A DNA stretch of 45,523 nt from an uncultured Allobaculum sp. GTDB lineage: Bacteria > Bacillota_I > Bacilli_A > Erysipelotrichales > Erysipelotrichaceae. How positions within the stretch are numbered: the first letter of the stretch is position 1; the number at the start of each line of letters is the position of its first letter. Below, in pieces: positions 1 through 9,263 of this stretch. The DNA lies in assembly GCA_910577085.1 (NCBI GenBank), contig CAJTLE010000007.1, positions 1 through 45,523 of the forward strand. The letters run 5' to 3'. A program made the translations under genes and the position numbers. Under the pieces are notes generated by a model that made no database searches, was not told the DNA's origin, and was given only the letters and a program-made list of their open reading frames with translations.

Positions 1-124
1 GTGTTCTGGAGAAAGATGTCTCCGGATTGATGAAATTTTCAGAATCGAGTGATTCCTGGGCAATGGTGTCAAACAAGTCATTGCCCATGGAATCAAGAAG
101 AACGATGCAACTATCTTTATTCAT
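1..124 (-). CDS. partial unknown protein, N-terminal end only
   Basis: A minus-strand reading frame begins with ATG at 124 and stays open for 41 codons to the left edge of the window, so the gene continues outside. The predicted start is MNKDSCIVLLDSMGNDLF. Upstream, the same frame is open back to a TGA about ten codons away, so a slightly earlier non-ATG start is possible. A purine-rich AAAGGA lies about 20 bases before the ATG, which is too far for an ideal ribosome site. I do not recognise the family and see no signal peptide or membrane segment in this piece. It could be a real gene start or a remnant. Confidence 0.35.
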   Translation of the reverse strand, partial: MNKDSCIVLLDSMGNDLFDTIAQESLDSENFINPETSFSRT

Positions 125-299
125 ATACAGGTGAGTAAATAGGTCCTTTCAAAACCCTCACCTAATTGGCCGCTCCGCGGCCGCGCAGCGTCGCCGATTT
201 GTCAACTATCTGATTCGGATTGCATTTTTGAAATTTGAAGAAATTTTTAGAAGTGTATGAAACTGGTTCATTTTTCGAAAACGTCTAAAATGGCCTACA

Positions 300-344
300 A
301 AAACGAAAAAGACTTCTCGCCATCAGAGAACTGACGGCTAGAAG
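300..344 (-). terminator. orphan intrinsic terminator, minus strand
   Basis: On the minus strand a 14-position stem with one mismatch and one G-U pair, closing on the four-base loop 327-330, is followed by a U-rich run (complement of 301-311). No convincing minus-strand gene lies to its right before the plus-strand dehydrogenase gene. It may be left from a lost gene, end a small RNA, or sit in the leader of the partial gene at 1-124. Confidence 0.5.
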
Positions 345-1084
345 CCTGAGCTTACTTAACTTAATGACATTGATATTTATATGGCTTCATTTATATGGCT
401 TCCTCTATACCGCTTATCCCATATCGCCTAGCGATGTCGCCCAGGCCCATCCTGGACAGATCTGTCTGCATTGGTCTGGCTTCTTTTCTGGATCTGGATA
501 TAGATACCGGGATATGGTGGATGGATTTGTTTTTCCGAGCCTGCCTGAATGGATCCATCTGATCGACTCTGCGTATTGAGCGGTCTCCTGATTTGACAGA
601 TGGATGCAAATTGCGACCTGGTTTTTGTGCGGGCAAGCCAAAGACGATTTATATCTACTTTCTTTAAGAATAGCCGAAGGTGAAAACTTACGAAAAGATA
701 AAGATCAAAGAATTCAAAACTGAGGGGCTGATCTCCATCTGCTGACAAAGAGGATTGGGCTGATTAGGCTCAATGAGCTGATCAAGCTGATTGAGCTGAT
801 TAATCAATTACATTGTTCTTTGGATCTCTTGATGACGGGACTCTTTCGCACCCCTGAGCTTAGTCCCTGTATCGTTGAGTGAACCAAACGAAAATGAATT
901 CTTCCCGATCATCAGTCCTTCCCTTTTGGCCAACGATCGAAACAGACCGACCTACGGGAGGTTCTAAAGCAGGGAGAGTCTACGGACAGATTTTTGCAGT
1001 TCAAGGATGAAATCCAGTGGTAAAATCCAAATTATGAAAATAAACATGTAAGGGGATACACAAATTTAATCTCCTGGCTGGACT
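345..1084. other. gene-free spacer with degenerate repeats
   Basis: About 740 bases without a supportable gene. The open frames here have no good ribosome site and low-complexity, basic or aromatic-rich translations that look like noise. Around 757-806 the words GCTGATT and AGCTGAT recur four or five times in direct orientation at about 10-base spacing. The promoter of the following dehydrogenase gene should lie near the right end, but no clear boxes were found. Confidence 0.5.
757..806. repeat. short degenerate direct repeats (AGCTGATT-like)
   Basis: Copies of AGCTGAT followed by CA, TG or TA lie head to tail at roughly 775-803, with related GGCTGATTAGG just before them. The repeats are imperfect and non-coding. 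Similar degenerate repeats occur in other spacers of this window. Confidence 0.45.
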
Positions 1085-1132
1085 TTGAACGCCGCATCTT
1101 GCACGATGAGATTTATGAAGGAGGATTTTCGT

Positions 1133-1936
1133 ATGTTTTCTATGAACGCATTCAGACTGGATGGTAAAGTCGCTCTGGTTACCGGAGCCTGCTATGGCAT
1201 TGGATATGCGATTGCCAAAGCCTTAGCGCAAGCTGGCGCCACGATTGTATTCAATGCCCGCAACGCGCAGGCCATTGAAAAGGCCCTGGCTGATTACAAA
1301 GCCGATGGAATTGAAGCCCATGGCTATGTCTGTGATGTGACGGATGAAAAAGCCGTCGATTCCTTGGTCAAGCAGATCGAAGAAGAAATTGGCACGATTG
1401 ATATTCTGGTCAACAATGCCGGAATTATTAAACGAGTTCCGATGCTTGAGATGAGTGTCGAAGATTTTCGCAAGGTCGTGGATATTGATCTGACCGGGCC
1501 ATTTATTGTGGCCAAAGCTGTCTTGCCAGGCATGATCAAGAAAAGTCATGGCAAGATTATTAACATCTGCTCGATGATGTCCGAGCTTGGCCGCGAGACC
1601 GTATCAGCCTATGCGGCAGCCAAGGGCGGGCTGAAAATGCTGACAAAAAACATCTGCAGCGAATATGGCGGTGCCAACATCCAGTGCAATGGTATTGGTC
1701 CTGGGTATATTGCCACCCCACAGACTGCACCCTTAAGAGAAAGATTAGCCGATGGATCCAGGCAGCCATTTGATGAATTCATCATTTCCAAAACGCCGGC
1801 CGGTCGCTGGGGTACGCCTGAGGATTTAATGGGTCCGGCTGTTTTTCTGGCCAGTGATGCCAGCAATTTTGTCAATGGCCATATCTTATATGTCGATGGC
1901 GGCATCCTGGCTTACATTGGCAAGCAGCCATCGTAA
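1133..1936 (+). CDS. short-chain dehydrogenase, DhuD / gluconate 5-dehydrogenase-like
   Basis: This is a classical short-chain dehydrogenase of 267 residues. It shows the nucleotide-binding TGACYGIG at 17-24, NNAG at 94-97, and the catalytic serine (around 147-150), Tyr160 and Lys164. The start is set by AAGGAGG at 1118-1124, eight bases before the ATG; an upstream ATG at 1085 lacks a ribosome site. Annotation pipelines often call this family gluconate 5-dehydrogenase. The next gene is an RpiB/LacA/LacB-type isomerase, and the same pair in streptococci (DhuD and DhuI) processes unsaturated uronic acids released from glycosaminoglycans. By that analogy it would reduce the isomerised uronate to 2-keto-3-deoxygluconate with a nicotinamide cofactor in the cytoplasm. 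Family is certain; substrate is inferred. Confidence 0.85.
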   Translation: MFSMNAFRLDGKVALVTGACYGIGYAIAKALAQAGATIVFNARNAQAIEKALADYKADGIEAHGYVCDVTDEKAVDSLVKQIEEEIGTIDILVNNAGIIKRVPMLEMSVEDFRKVVDIDLTGPFIVAKAVLPGMIKKSHGKIINICSMMSELGRETVSAYAAAKGGLKMLTKNICSEYGGANIQCNGIGPGYIATPQTAPLRERLADGSRQPFDEFIISKTPAGRWGTPEDLMGPAVFLASDASNFVNGHILYVDGGILAYIGKQPS

Positions 1937-2023
1937 TTCCAAATGAAGCGTCTGAAGACAAAGATAAAGAGAAGAAGTTGGACTCGATCATCACAATTCG
2001 ATTCGACATGGAGATTTGAAATC

Positions 2024-2662
2024 ATGAAAATTGCTTTAATTAACGAAAACTCACAGGCATCCAAGAATGCCTTGATCTATGACATCCTCAACGAAGAAGC
2101 CAGAAAAGCCGGTCATACCGTCGTCAACTATGGGATGTATGGCGATGAAGATCCACATCGGCTGACGTATGTACAAAATGGCTTATTAGCATCCATCTTA
2201 TTGACATCCAAAGCCGCTGACTTTGTCATCACGGGCTGCGGGACCGGTCAAGGGGCGATGATGGCCTGCAATGCGTTTCCCAATGTGCTTTGCGGGCGGG
2301 TAGCCACCCCATTAGACGCCTATCTGTTTGGTCAGGTCAATGACGGAAACTGTGTGGCCATGCCCTTTGCGCAGGACTTCGGCTGGGGTGCCGAAATCAA
2401 TCTGCGCTATACGTTTGAAAAACTGTTCTCAGAACCATTTGGCGGCGGTTATCCAAAAGAAAGAGCGGCTGCTGAACAGGCCAACAAGAAAATCCTCGAT
2501 GAAGTCAAGGCGATCACGAATCGTTCTCTGATCGATATCCTGCATGATATTGACCAGGACTTTTTGAAGTCGACCATTGACTATCCGCAGTTTAAAGAAC
2601 AATTCTTTTCAGCCTGCAAAGATCCCGAAATTGCCGACTATCTGAACTCAGTTCTTGCCTGA
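2024..2662 (+). CDS. RpiB/LacA/LacB-family isomerase, DhuI-like
   Basis: The 212-residue protein starts MKIALINENSQASKNA and contains the family features VTGCGTG-like loop (VITGCGTGQGAMM) and an FGWGAE segment. It closely resembles streptococcal DhuI as I remember it, the isomerase converting 4-deoxy-L-threo-5-hexosulose-uronate to the 2,5-diketo form before the DhuD reductase step. GGAG at 2010-2013 stands ten bases before the ATG; a longer frame from 1943 has no ribosome site. It lies 87 bases after the dehydrogenase stop, with no terminator between, so the two are probably co-transcribed. No uronate kinase, aldolase, lyase or uptake system is in the window, so the rest of the pathway must be elsewhere or absent. 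Confidence 0.85.
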   Translation: MKIALINENSQASKNALIYDILNEEARKAGHTVVNYGMYGDEDPHRLTYVQNGLLASILLTSKAADFVITGCGTGQGAMMACNAFPNVLCGRVATPLDAYLFGQVNDGNCVAMPFAQDFGWGAEINLRYTFEKLFSEPFGGGYPKERAAAEQANKKILDEVKAITNRSLIDILHDIDQDFLKSTIDYPQFKEQFFSACKDPEIADYLNSVLA

Positions 2663-2703
2663 GTCCGGCTTTCTGAGTCGGGCTTTCCAAATCAATTCCT
2701 GCA

Positions 2704-2761
2704 TACAAAAAGCCTGATGGCGACCAGAAAATGGATTCCGGTTGTCCTCAGGCTTTTTGTA
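2704..2761 (+). terminator. intrinsic terminator after the DhuI-like gene
   Basis: A perfect 14-base outer stem (TACAAAAAGCCTGA at 2704-2717 with its complement at 2748-2761) contains a second inner stem. A-rich and T-rich arms make it usable in both directions. It closes the two-gene uronate unit. Confidence 0.85.
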
Positions 2762-3226
2762 CAGGGATACTTTGCCTGGTCGATCAGGCATGAATCATGG
2801 TTTCACTTTGCTGATGAATCTTGATTTTATTGAGTACAATCTTGATTTTATTGGGCTCAATCTTGATTTCATCCGGCTTTTGATCAAATCTGTCTGATTT
2901 GAATCCGCTTGTTTTTTGAGCATTTTCTACAAACGAAATCCTATTTTCAAACGAACAATACTGTTAAGATGACCTGCCCCATTATTTTTTGAAACGACCT
3001 TGCAGTTTTGGTCGGTTGTTTAGCAAATCTCAATTCCGATTTCAAATCCTTAAGGGCATTTTAAGCTCGTTCGTTATATACTTGTAGTCGGCTTATCGTA
3101 ATAATTAAGTATTAATATATTCATATTTGGCTGTTTTAAAACTTACAATTTCTTTTCCGTATGGATCCAAGATGAATATCTTTCTTCCTGATTCTGGGAC
3201 GATTGATTTAGAAAGGCGGTGGTGGT
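2762..3226. other. gene-free spacer upstream of the sensor kinase
   Basis: AT-rich spacer of about 465 bases holding three 21-base tandem repeats at its left side and, presumably, the promoter of the kinase gene at its right side (AT-rich stretch around 3070-3125). No supportable open reading frame was found on either strand. Confidence 0.5.
2817..2879. repeat. three 21-bp tandem repeats
   Basis: Three units start at 2817, 2838 and 2859, each beginning AATCTTGATTT. The first two are near identical and the third is diverged at its end. The period of two helical turns could place protein sites on one DNA face, but no function is shown. Confidence 0.75.
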
Positions 3227-5191
3227 TTGAATTCTCAGATTCCTTTAGATTCCCAATTCTCCCGATCACCTGTTGTTGCCGTTTACCTGACTTCAGATGC
3301 GGCGTGTAAAGAGGCAATCCGAGTGGCTGCCGAAACCGCCGAAGTCATGCAGGCTGAACTTCTTGCTTTCTATATTGCCACGCCCGAAGCCAACATGACT
3401 CAAAAATCAGCCCGAAAAAATGCACTCAAGGCTGCGGCGACGTATGCGTCTTCTCTTGGCGCACATGTGACGATTGTGAATGGATCTGACCCCGTTTATC
3501 TGGTTGGTGAGTTCTGCCGCAGCAACAATGTAACGGTTCTGGTCCTTAACCGCCCTGCCTTAACAGGAATCCATCAGCTTTTTCCAACCTTTGCCCAGCG
3601 TGTTTCGGCGGTTTTAGCAGAGACCAGACTGCTGACTGTCCCTGGTGCCATGACAGTTCATCCTTCATTTGTCCAGTCGGAAAAGTCAGATATCAAAACT
3701 ACTCTGACGTATCTATTTGTGAGTGGAACCATCCTGCTTCTAGCAACCCTGCTCTGCTATGGTCTTTTGCTTGCTGGTCTGAGTGATTTTATTCTTTTGG
3801 CCGTGTATGTGGTGGCTGTTATGCTTTGCGCAGCGGTATCAGGCAGTTTTTTACTCTCGCTGCTTGCCTCTGTTACTGGGACCATGTTATTTCTTTCCCT
3901 GTTTGCAGACATCGGCCCGGCTGATTCCTATACGCTCTGGGCAAATTTTCTCGGAGCTATTCTCATTTCGATGTTTGGGGCTGCCATTAGCATTCGCCTG
4001 AAACTGGAACTTCGCCAGACCAGACGGAGCACCTGGAATTTAGAGATGCTCCTGGACAACATCCATAAACTGCAGCAGATTCAAAATCCGCAGGAAATCC
4101 TGTCGAGAGTCGGAAAGCGAATTCGTGATCTTTCGGATCGCGATGTGGTGTTCTATCCCTATACCAACGGTCTGTTCTTAGACCCGATTTTCTATGATGC
4201 CGACCCGGATAATCCCGGGGATCATGATCAGGCGCTTCTCGAGCGGATGATCGCCCGCGAAGCCATGGTCCGCCATACCTATACCGGATCGCTCAGTGAG
4301 TATTATCCAGAAGCAGAATATCTCTACTTCCCCTTGGAAACATCACAGACCTGCTATGGAGTCATTGGCATCCACTACGAGCAAGAAGCGCCGGATACGT
4401 CGGAGCTGATGGTTTTAAAAGGAATCGTCAGTGAAAGCGTGCGGACCATCGAATCTTTGATCAAAGAAAACGAGCTACAGGAAGCCAAGCACCAGCAGGA
4501 GAATACGATTCTTCGCTCCAATCTGCTTAAAGCGATTGGCCATGATATCCGCACCCCGCTGACCTCGATCATGGGCAACCTTGCCAACTACAAAATGACC
4601 CATTCGGCCATGAGCGCCCAGGAAAATGAAGTCATGCTGACATCAATCCAGCAGGCAACGCTCAATCTGTATCATATGGTCGAAAACCTGCTGACAGCTG
4701 CCCGCATCGATTCCAGCTCGGCTTCGATCAAACTCCAGCCCGATCTTCTTGAAGATGTTGTCCGTTCCGGGCTTGAATATCCAGGCAAGATCAACCTGAC
4801 CCATCCATTTACCTTTGACGCGTGTGATGATCTGCTTCTGGCGAATATGGATTCTTCTCTGGTTTCGCAGGTTGTCTCCAACCTGGTCACCAATGCTATC
4901 CAACATACGCCAGATGGAACGCCGATCACCGTTCGCCTGTTTGAAGAAAACAATATGGGTGTCGTGGAAGTCATTGATGAAGGCCATGGCATCAAAGATG
5001 AAGAGAAAGAGCGCATCTTCGAGATGTTCTATACCACCGACCTGCCCGGCTTTGATTCGGACCACTACCTCGGTCTTGGCCTGTTCTTATGTAAAGCCAT
5101 TCTGAATGCTCATCACGGCTCCATCGAAGTCAGAGACCACGCACCCCACGGCTCGATCTTCTCTTTCCGGATTCCTTTGCTTGAGATGTAG
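3227..5191 (+). CDS. KdpD-like sensor histidine kinase lacking the N-terminal KdpD domain
   Basis: The 654-residue membrane kinase has, in order, a universal-stress-protein-like domain (about 15-140), four closely spaced membrane segments typical of KdpD (160-262), a GAF-like region (275-410), a HisKA domain with phospho-accepting His439 in GHDIRTPLTS, and a HATPase with N-box near 552-556, DEGHGI at 584-589 and GLGLF at 616-620. Classical KdpD is about 900 residues and has an extra N-terminal P-loop sensor domain that is missing here. The frame opens only after a TAG, and the only plausible start is TTG at 3227 behind AAAGGCGGTGG. No KdpE regulator or kdpFABC genes are nearby, so partner and signal (possibly potassium or turgor) are unknown. 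Confidence 0.8.
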   Translation: MNSQIPLDSQFSRSPVVAVYLTSDAACKEAIRVAAETAEVMQAELLAFYIATPEANMTQKSARKNALKAAATYASSLGAHVTIVNGSDPVYLVGEFCRSNNVTVLVLNRPALTGIHQLFPTFAQRVSAVLAETRLLTVPGAMTVHPSFVQSEKSDIKTTLTYLFVSGTILLLATLLCYGLLLAGLSDFILLAVYVVAVMLCAAVSGSFLLSLLASVTGTMLFLSLFADIGPADSYTLWANFLGAILISMFGAAISIRLKLELRQTRRSTWNLEMLLDNIHKLQQIQNPQEILSRVGKRIRDLSDRDVVFYPYTNGLFLDPIFYDADPDNPGDHDQALLERMIAREAMVRHTYTGSLSEYYPEAEYLYFPLETSQTCYGVIGIHYEQEAPDTSELMVLKGIVSESVRTIESLIKENELQEAKHQQENTILRSNLLKAIGHDIRTPLTSIMGNLANYKMTHSAMSAQENEVMLTSIQQATLNLYHMVENLLTAARIDSSSASIKLQPDLLEDVVRSGLEYPGKINLTHPFTFDACDDLLLANMDSSLVSQVVSNLVTNAIQHTPDGTPITVRLFEENNMGVVEVIDEGHGIKDEEKERIFEMFYTTDLPGFDSDHYLGLGLFLCKAILNAHHGSIEVRDHAPHGSIFSFRIPLLEM

Positions 5192-5587
5192 TCTGGATAG
5201 ATTAGTCTGCGGGTTGTTTGCACTCGCATGCAGTTGGTTTGCGGGCTGCTTGTGTACAGTCAGTTTGTGCGCAAGGCGCTGGTTGACAGCCGATCTGTGT
5301 ACAGCCAGTTGGTCTACACACTGTCTGGTCCGTATGTTGTCTGGGGCAGATCGTTTCGATTGGCTGTCCTGTTCTGCCATTGTCAGATTTCAAATGCCTC
5401 GTCCTATGGCGGGGCTTTTTTGCGTGCTAAGACAGGTACCACATGGCTGGCACAACACGGCCGCAAAGTTGATCCGAAACTGAAAAAAGCCCTGGTCCAA
5501 AAGGATCAAGGCAATCTTTCATTCAATTTCGTTCAGGCCGACTAGACCGATAAGGCAAGACCAATAAGACAAGATCGATCAGCCTGA
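5192..5587. other. gene-free spacer between convergent kinase genes
   Basis: The first half (about 5205-5340) is a degenerate repeat of TTTGCGGGCTG / TGTGTACAG(T/C)CAGTT words; the sequence TGTGTACAG followed by TCAGTT or CCAGTT occurs at about 5253 and 5298. A terminator for the left gene lies at 5396-5421. The right part (5540-5587) has further imperfect AAGACCGAT-like repeats. Open frames cross these repeats but have no start signals. Confidence 0.45.
5396..5421 (+). terminator. intrinsic terminator of the KdpD-like gene
   Basis: GCCTCG pairs with CGGGGC around an 8-base loop, followed by six T residues (5416-5421). It lies about 200 bases after the kinase stop codon. Confidence 0.65.
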
Positions 5588-8176
5588 TCAGGCCTGGTCA
5601 AAGAAGCGGCGCAGAACTTTGATGATCTCATCGAGATCAATTGGTTTGGCAATATGGGCGTTCATTCCCGAATCAAGAGAGCGCTGGATGTCTTCCGGGA
5701 AGGCGTCGGCACTCATGGCGATAATGGGAATGGACTTGGCTTTGGGGTGGCTGCTGCTTCGGATGGCTTTTGCCGATTCATAGCCGTTCATATTGGGCAT
5801 ACGTAAATCCATCAGGATCGCATCGTAGTAACCCGGAGCAGAGGCAATGAATTTTTCCAGACAGATTTTTCCGTCTTCGGCCCATTCAACTTCAAAGCCT
5901 TCCTCCCCAAGCAGTTCACTGGCAACTTCCCAGTTCAAATCGTTATCTTCCGCAAGCAGAATCCGACGCCCCTGGAATGGCTTGGCTTCTTCGACAACTT
6001 CTTCTTCCGGTTCGTCACTGCCCATGTATTTTTGCAGGGTATGGAATAAAGTGGTCTTAAATAAAGGCTTGCTGATGAAACCACTCACACCGGCCTCACG
6101 GGCTTCCTGCTCAAATTCACTCCAGTCATAGGCAGAGATCAACAGGATTGGGACTTCGTCGCCTAAGTAGTGGCGCAGTTTACGAGCCACTTCAAGGCCA
6201 TTCATGCCTGGCAGTTTCCAGTCGAGCAGAATGATCTGATAATCATCATGCTGCTTATGGCGCTGTAAAGCCATATTGATTCCCTGCTCACCACTCAATA
6301 CCCACTCGGCATGAATACCCATTTCTTTGAGGGTATCACTGGTCGATTTACATAAGAATTCGTCATCATCGACCACTAACATGTTCCAGGGTTTGAGAAC
6401 CATGTTGTATTCCATTTCGGGAGCCACGATAAAGTCAAAAGTCAGATCAAACTGGGTTCCCTTGTTGACTTCACTCTTCGCATCAATTGTTCCGCCCATC
6501 GCATCGACGATAAACTTGGTGATCGTCATGCCAAGGCCGGTGCCTTCAACTTTGCGGATGCGGTCGCTGTCGGCACGAGAGTAGGCATCGTAAATCTTGC
6601 TTAAGAATTCCGGCGTCATTCCAATGCCGTTATCCTTGACGGTAATCTTGATCCGAACGTAATCAGCGCCTTTTGGCGAGGGTTCTTCACGGACCAGCAG
6701 CTGGACTTCACCGTATTCCGGTGTGTACTTGGTCGCATTCGACAGAAGATTTAACAGCACCTGATTGAGGCGCACCCCATCACACCAGACGTTTTCCGCA
6801 TAGATATCACGGACATCAATATTGAAGTTCTGTTTCTTATTGGCCAGCTGAGGCTGCATGATGCTGACAATCCCCTCAATCAATTCTTTTAAAGATGTAT
6901 CTTCCACCGCCAGCGACATCTTGCCGCTTTCAATGCGGGACATATCCAGAACATCATTGATCAGACCGAGCAGCTGCTTACTGGACAGAGTAATTTTGCG
7001 CAGGCAGTTTTTCACCTGATCTTTGTTATCGATATGAGCGGTCGCAATCGCGGTCATGCCCACAATCGCATTCATTGGTGTGCGGATATCATGGCTCATA
7101 TTGGCCAAAAATTCACTCTTGGCCCGATTGGCGGCCGCGGCAGCCTGACGGGATTTTTCGAGTTCTCGCATCTGTTCCCGGCTCAGGCGGTAGTAGCCAA
7201 TATAGACAATGACCATGAAGGCCAGGACAACAGAACAGGAAATAACGGTGTAGGTCGTCCGCTCTCTATTCAAATCCTCCAGAATATCGTTGAGCTGGTT
7301 ATAAGGCATCAGTGATACCAGATTCCATTCTGAATTGGATAAAGGGATGCTGTAGAGCTTCAGGTCGTTTCCGTCATAGGAAATGGTTGAAGAATAGGGC
7401 TGCTCACTGGCCAGGGCATCCTGAAATGCTTGCTGAGAATAGGGTGCTTCTTCTTCCTCGGCCGTTTCGATCAGCTGATCTGGAAAATTCTGACTGGGAT
7501 CAACCAGGTCAATTTCCTTATTTTCGATGACTACACTTCCATCGTCCCGAATGATGGAGTAGTACATCATCTGGTCAGGCTCATTCAAAGATAAAAAGTC
7601 GGTAATATAGGACAGATCGACGGCTGCCACCAGGCCGGTGCTCTCTTTTCCGTCTTCCATCGGATAATGAGCATCCACACCAAACAGGAGGAGTTCTTTC
7701 CCATTTGAATCCTCTCCGACGGCCACCCGTTTTTCTCCCTGGATCAGCGCATCCAGAAATGGTTCCATTCGAAGCGGATGCACGGAATCTCCGGCAAGCG
7801 TCTGAAACTCACCATCTTCCGAACAAAGCGCTAAATAATCAAATCCGCGCACCTGAGCCCGGTAGACCAATTCATCATAAACATCATCAAGGTTGTCCGT
7901 CTGGGAAGACACCACTGAAGCCAGTCCCTCCACCTGGTCAAAGCGCAGATTGATGACTGACTCGAAGTGCCTGGATACCTGTTCACTGGTCTGGGACATG
8001 AACAGGCTGCCAATCTCGTGAAAGGCCTGATGGCTGCGCGCGGTCATGTAGAAGCCTAACCAGCTGAAAGACAGAATGCTGACGGCGACAATCCCGATAA
8101 AGCTTAAAATCAGGTAATGCTGGATCGAGTTTTTCAAATTTTGTTTCTTCTTTGGCTTTCTTCTTTTCTTACTCAT
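5588..8176 (-). CDS. hybrid sensor histidine kinase with two receiver domains
   Basis: The 862-residue protein begins with a basic cytoplasmic segment, then membrane segment 1 (about 21-44), a large extracellular sensor region (45-305, probably a dCache-like fold), membrane segment 2 (309-329), and HisKA with His362 in SHDIRTPMNA. A HATPase follows (N-box around 471-480, DNGIGM 515-520, GTGLGM 545-550), then receiver 1 with Asp652 (LLDWKLPGMNG) and receiver 2 with Asp790 (LMDLRMPNMNG). GAGGAA stands just before the ATG. The extra domains imply an internal His-Asp-His-Asp relay, and the HPt protein encoded 166 bases upstream supplies the missing histidine. No DNA-binding output partner is in the neighbourhood. 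Signal unknown. Confidence 0.9.
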   Translation of the reverse strand: MSKKRRKPKKKQNLKNSIQHYLILSFIGIVAVSILSFSWLGFYMTARSHQAFHEIGSLFMSQTSEQVSRHFESVINLRFDQVEGLASVVSSQTDNLDDVYDELVYRAQVRGFDYLALCSEDGEFQTLAGDSVHPLRMEPFLDALIQGEKRVAVGEDSNGKELLLFGVDAHYPMEDGKESTGLVAAVDLSYITDFLSLNEPDQMMYYSIIRDDGSVVIENKEIDLVDPSQNFPDQLIETAEEEEAPYSQQAFQDALASEQPYSSTISYDGNDLKLYSIPLSNSEWNLVSLMPYNQLNDILEDLNRERTTYTVISCSVVLAFMVIVYIGYYRLSREQMRELEKSRQAAAAANRAKSEFLANMSHDIRTPMNAIVGMTAIATAHIDNKDQVKNCLRKITLSSKQLLGLINDVLDMSRIESGKMSLAVEDTSLKELIEGIVSIMQPQLANKKQNFNIDVRDIYAENVWCDGVRLNQVLLNLLSNATKYTPEYGEVQLLVREEPSPKGADYVRIKITVKDNGIGMTPEFLSKIYDAYSRADSDRIRKVEGTGLGMTITKFIVDAMGGTIDAKSEVNKGTQFDLTFDFIVAPEMEYNMVLKPWNMLVVDDDEFLCKSTSDTLKEMGIHAEWVLSGEQGINMALQRHKQHDDYQIILLDWKLPGMNGLEVARKLRHYLGDEVPILLISAYDWSEFEQEAREAGVSGFISKPLFKTTLFHTLQKYMGSDEPEEEVVEEAKPFQGRRILLAEDNDLNWEVASELLGEEGFEVEWAEDGKICLEKFIASAPGYYDAILMDLRMPNMNGYESAKAIRSSSHPKAKSIPIIAMSADAFPEDIQRSLDSGMNAHIAKPIDLDEIIKVLRRFFDQA

Positions 8177-8342
8177 GCAAATTCCTCTTCAATATTTATT
8201 GGGGATCAATGATCAAGATTGCATCTCCTTGAACGATACTTTGCACTGATCCTTGTCGAAATGAAATCTTACATTATTTTCGATGATTCTTTTCATCATT
8301 ACATTCGAATTATCTTTGGTTGGCTTTCGCCTGGTTTCGATC

Positions 8343-8705
8343 CTACTTTCCATTGGCGGACTTATACGCCAGAATGGTCTGGACGGTCTGCCGATAGCAT
8401 GTTTCCAGATCTTCATTCTTCTTTACAGCGTTTGTCGGATCATTCTGCCTGAGATCCGTTACAATCGCCGCACTGATCTCATACAGCCGGTTAAACGCCA
8501 GGTTTGAACAGACACCCTTCAGAGAATGAATTGCCCGCAGGGCCTCTTCATACTCCTGTGCTTTCATCTTCTCCAGATAGGTCGCATAGCTTGGATCATC
8601 CAGAAACTTAAAACAGAACTTTTCGATCATCTTTTCGCGGCGAAACCGTTTGAGAATATTGTCGTAATCGCCGCCAATTCTTTGGTAGCATTCTTTTAAA
8701 TCCAT
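8343..8705 (-). CDS. stand-alone histidine phosphotransfer (HPt) protein
   Basis: The 120-residue, all-helical protein contains the HPt signature IHSLKGVCSNLAF with the phospho-accepting His60. It is encoded directly upstream of the hybrid kinase on the same strand. In family terms it should take phosphate from the kinase's C-terminal receiver and pass it on to a separate response regulator. The ribosome site before the ATG at 8705 is weak, so the exact start is less certain; a Met at residue 26 is an alternative but would cut into the first helix. The 166-base gap to the kinase gene may hold a second promoter. Confidence 0.8.
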   Translation of the reverse strand: MDLKECYQRIGGDYDNILKRFRREKMIEKFCFKFLDDPSYATYLEKMKAQEYEEALRAIHSLKGVCSNLAFNRLYEISAAIVTDLRQNDPTNAVKKNEDLETCYRQTVQTILAYKSANGK

Positions 8706-9133
8706 ACCGTTTTGGGCAGGGATATTTCCACTTCTTTTCTTCTGGTCTGTTCTTCAGGTTCGTATTTCAGAATCCCTTTTCCAAGATCACTTCTTAGGCT
8801 CACCTTCTGAAAACTTGTGGAACGAGGAACTGCCGATCGCTCCTTTCTTCTATGCATTTATCCTGCCTGCTAAAAAAGATCAGGAATCCATTTCAAATCC
8901 GTTCTTTAATCAAAGCAGGCTTTTCCTCTTTGATGCCTGTTAGAGATATATTCCGATATTGCTTTTTTGTATTTTTCTGGGCATCTAAGTAGAAACATGT
9001 CGTCTTTCAGTTTACCGCGAAAAACAAAGGATCGGGACAAAATTTGAAAGGAAGGACTTTCTTCAGGAAATCTATTGGGTTTGGAATACCATTCCTCCCT
9101 TCTTCATCCATTTCTCTTATTCGGGCCGAGCAC

Positions 9134-9163
9134 TGCGTTTGGACAAACGCATTTCTCTTTTTT
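9134..9163 (+). terminator. orphan plus-strand intrinsic terminator
   Basis: TGCGTTT pairs perfectly with AAACGCA around the loop GGAC, followed by TTTCTCTTTTTT. The stem and U-rich tail are textbook, yet no plus-strand gene precedes it for more than 3 kb. A small non-coding RNA ending here is one explanation. Confidence 0.6.
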
Positions 9164-9212
9164 GAGGGCTGCCAAAATCAGTCAGTCATCCAGGCGTAAC
9201 AAAATCAGACAT

Positions 9213-9263
9213 AAAAAAAACAGTCTGGATGAAACTGAATTGAATCAGTAACCATTCAGACTG
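9213..9263 (-). terminator. intrinsic terminator of the thioredoxin gene
   Basis: Minus-strand stem CAGTCTG(A/G)ATG with its complement, followed by eight U residues (complement of 9213-9220). It lies about 60 bases beyond the thioredoxin stop. Confidence 0.85.

Noticed and set aside
364..748. Several overlapping open frames on both strands in the first kilobase
   Set aside because: No ribosome sites, no recognisable motifs, and translations mirror each other in several frames, as expected from a repeat-biased spacer.
5228..5545. Plus-strand frame of 105 codons ending HGRKVDPKLKKALVQKDQG
   Set aside because: The end looks protein-like, but the frame crosses degenerate repeats and a terminator and has no start signal; at most a gene remnant.
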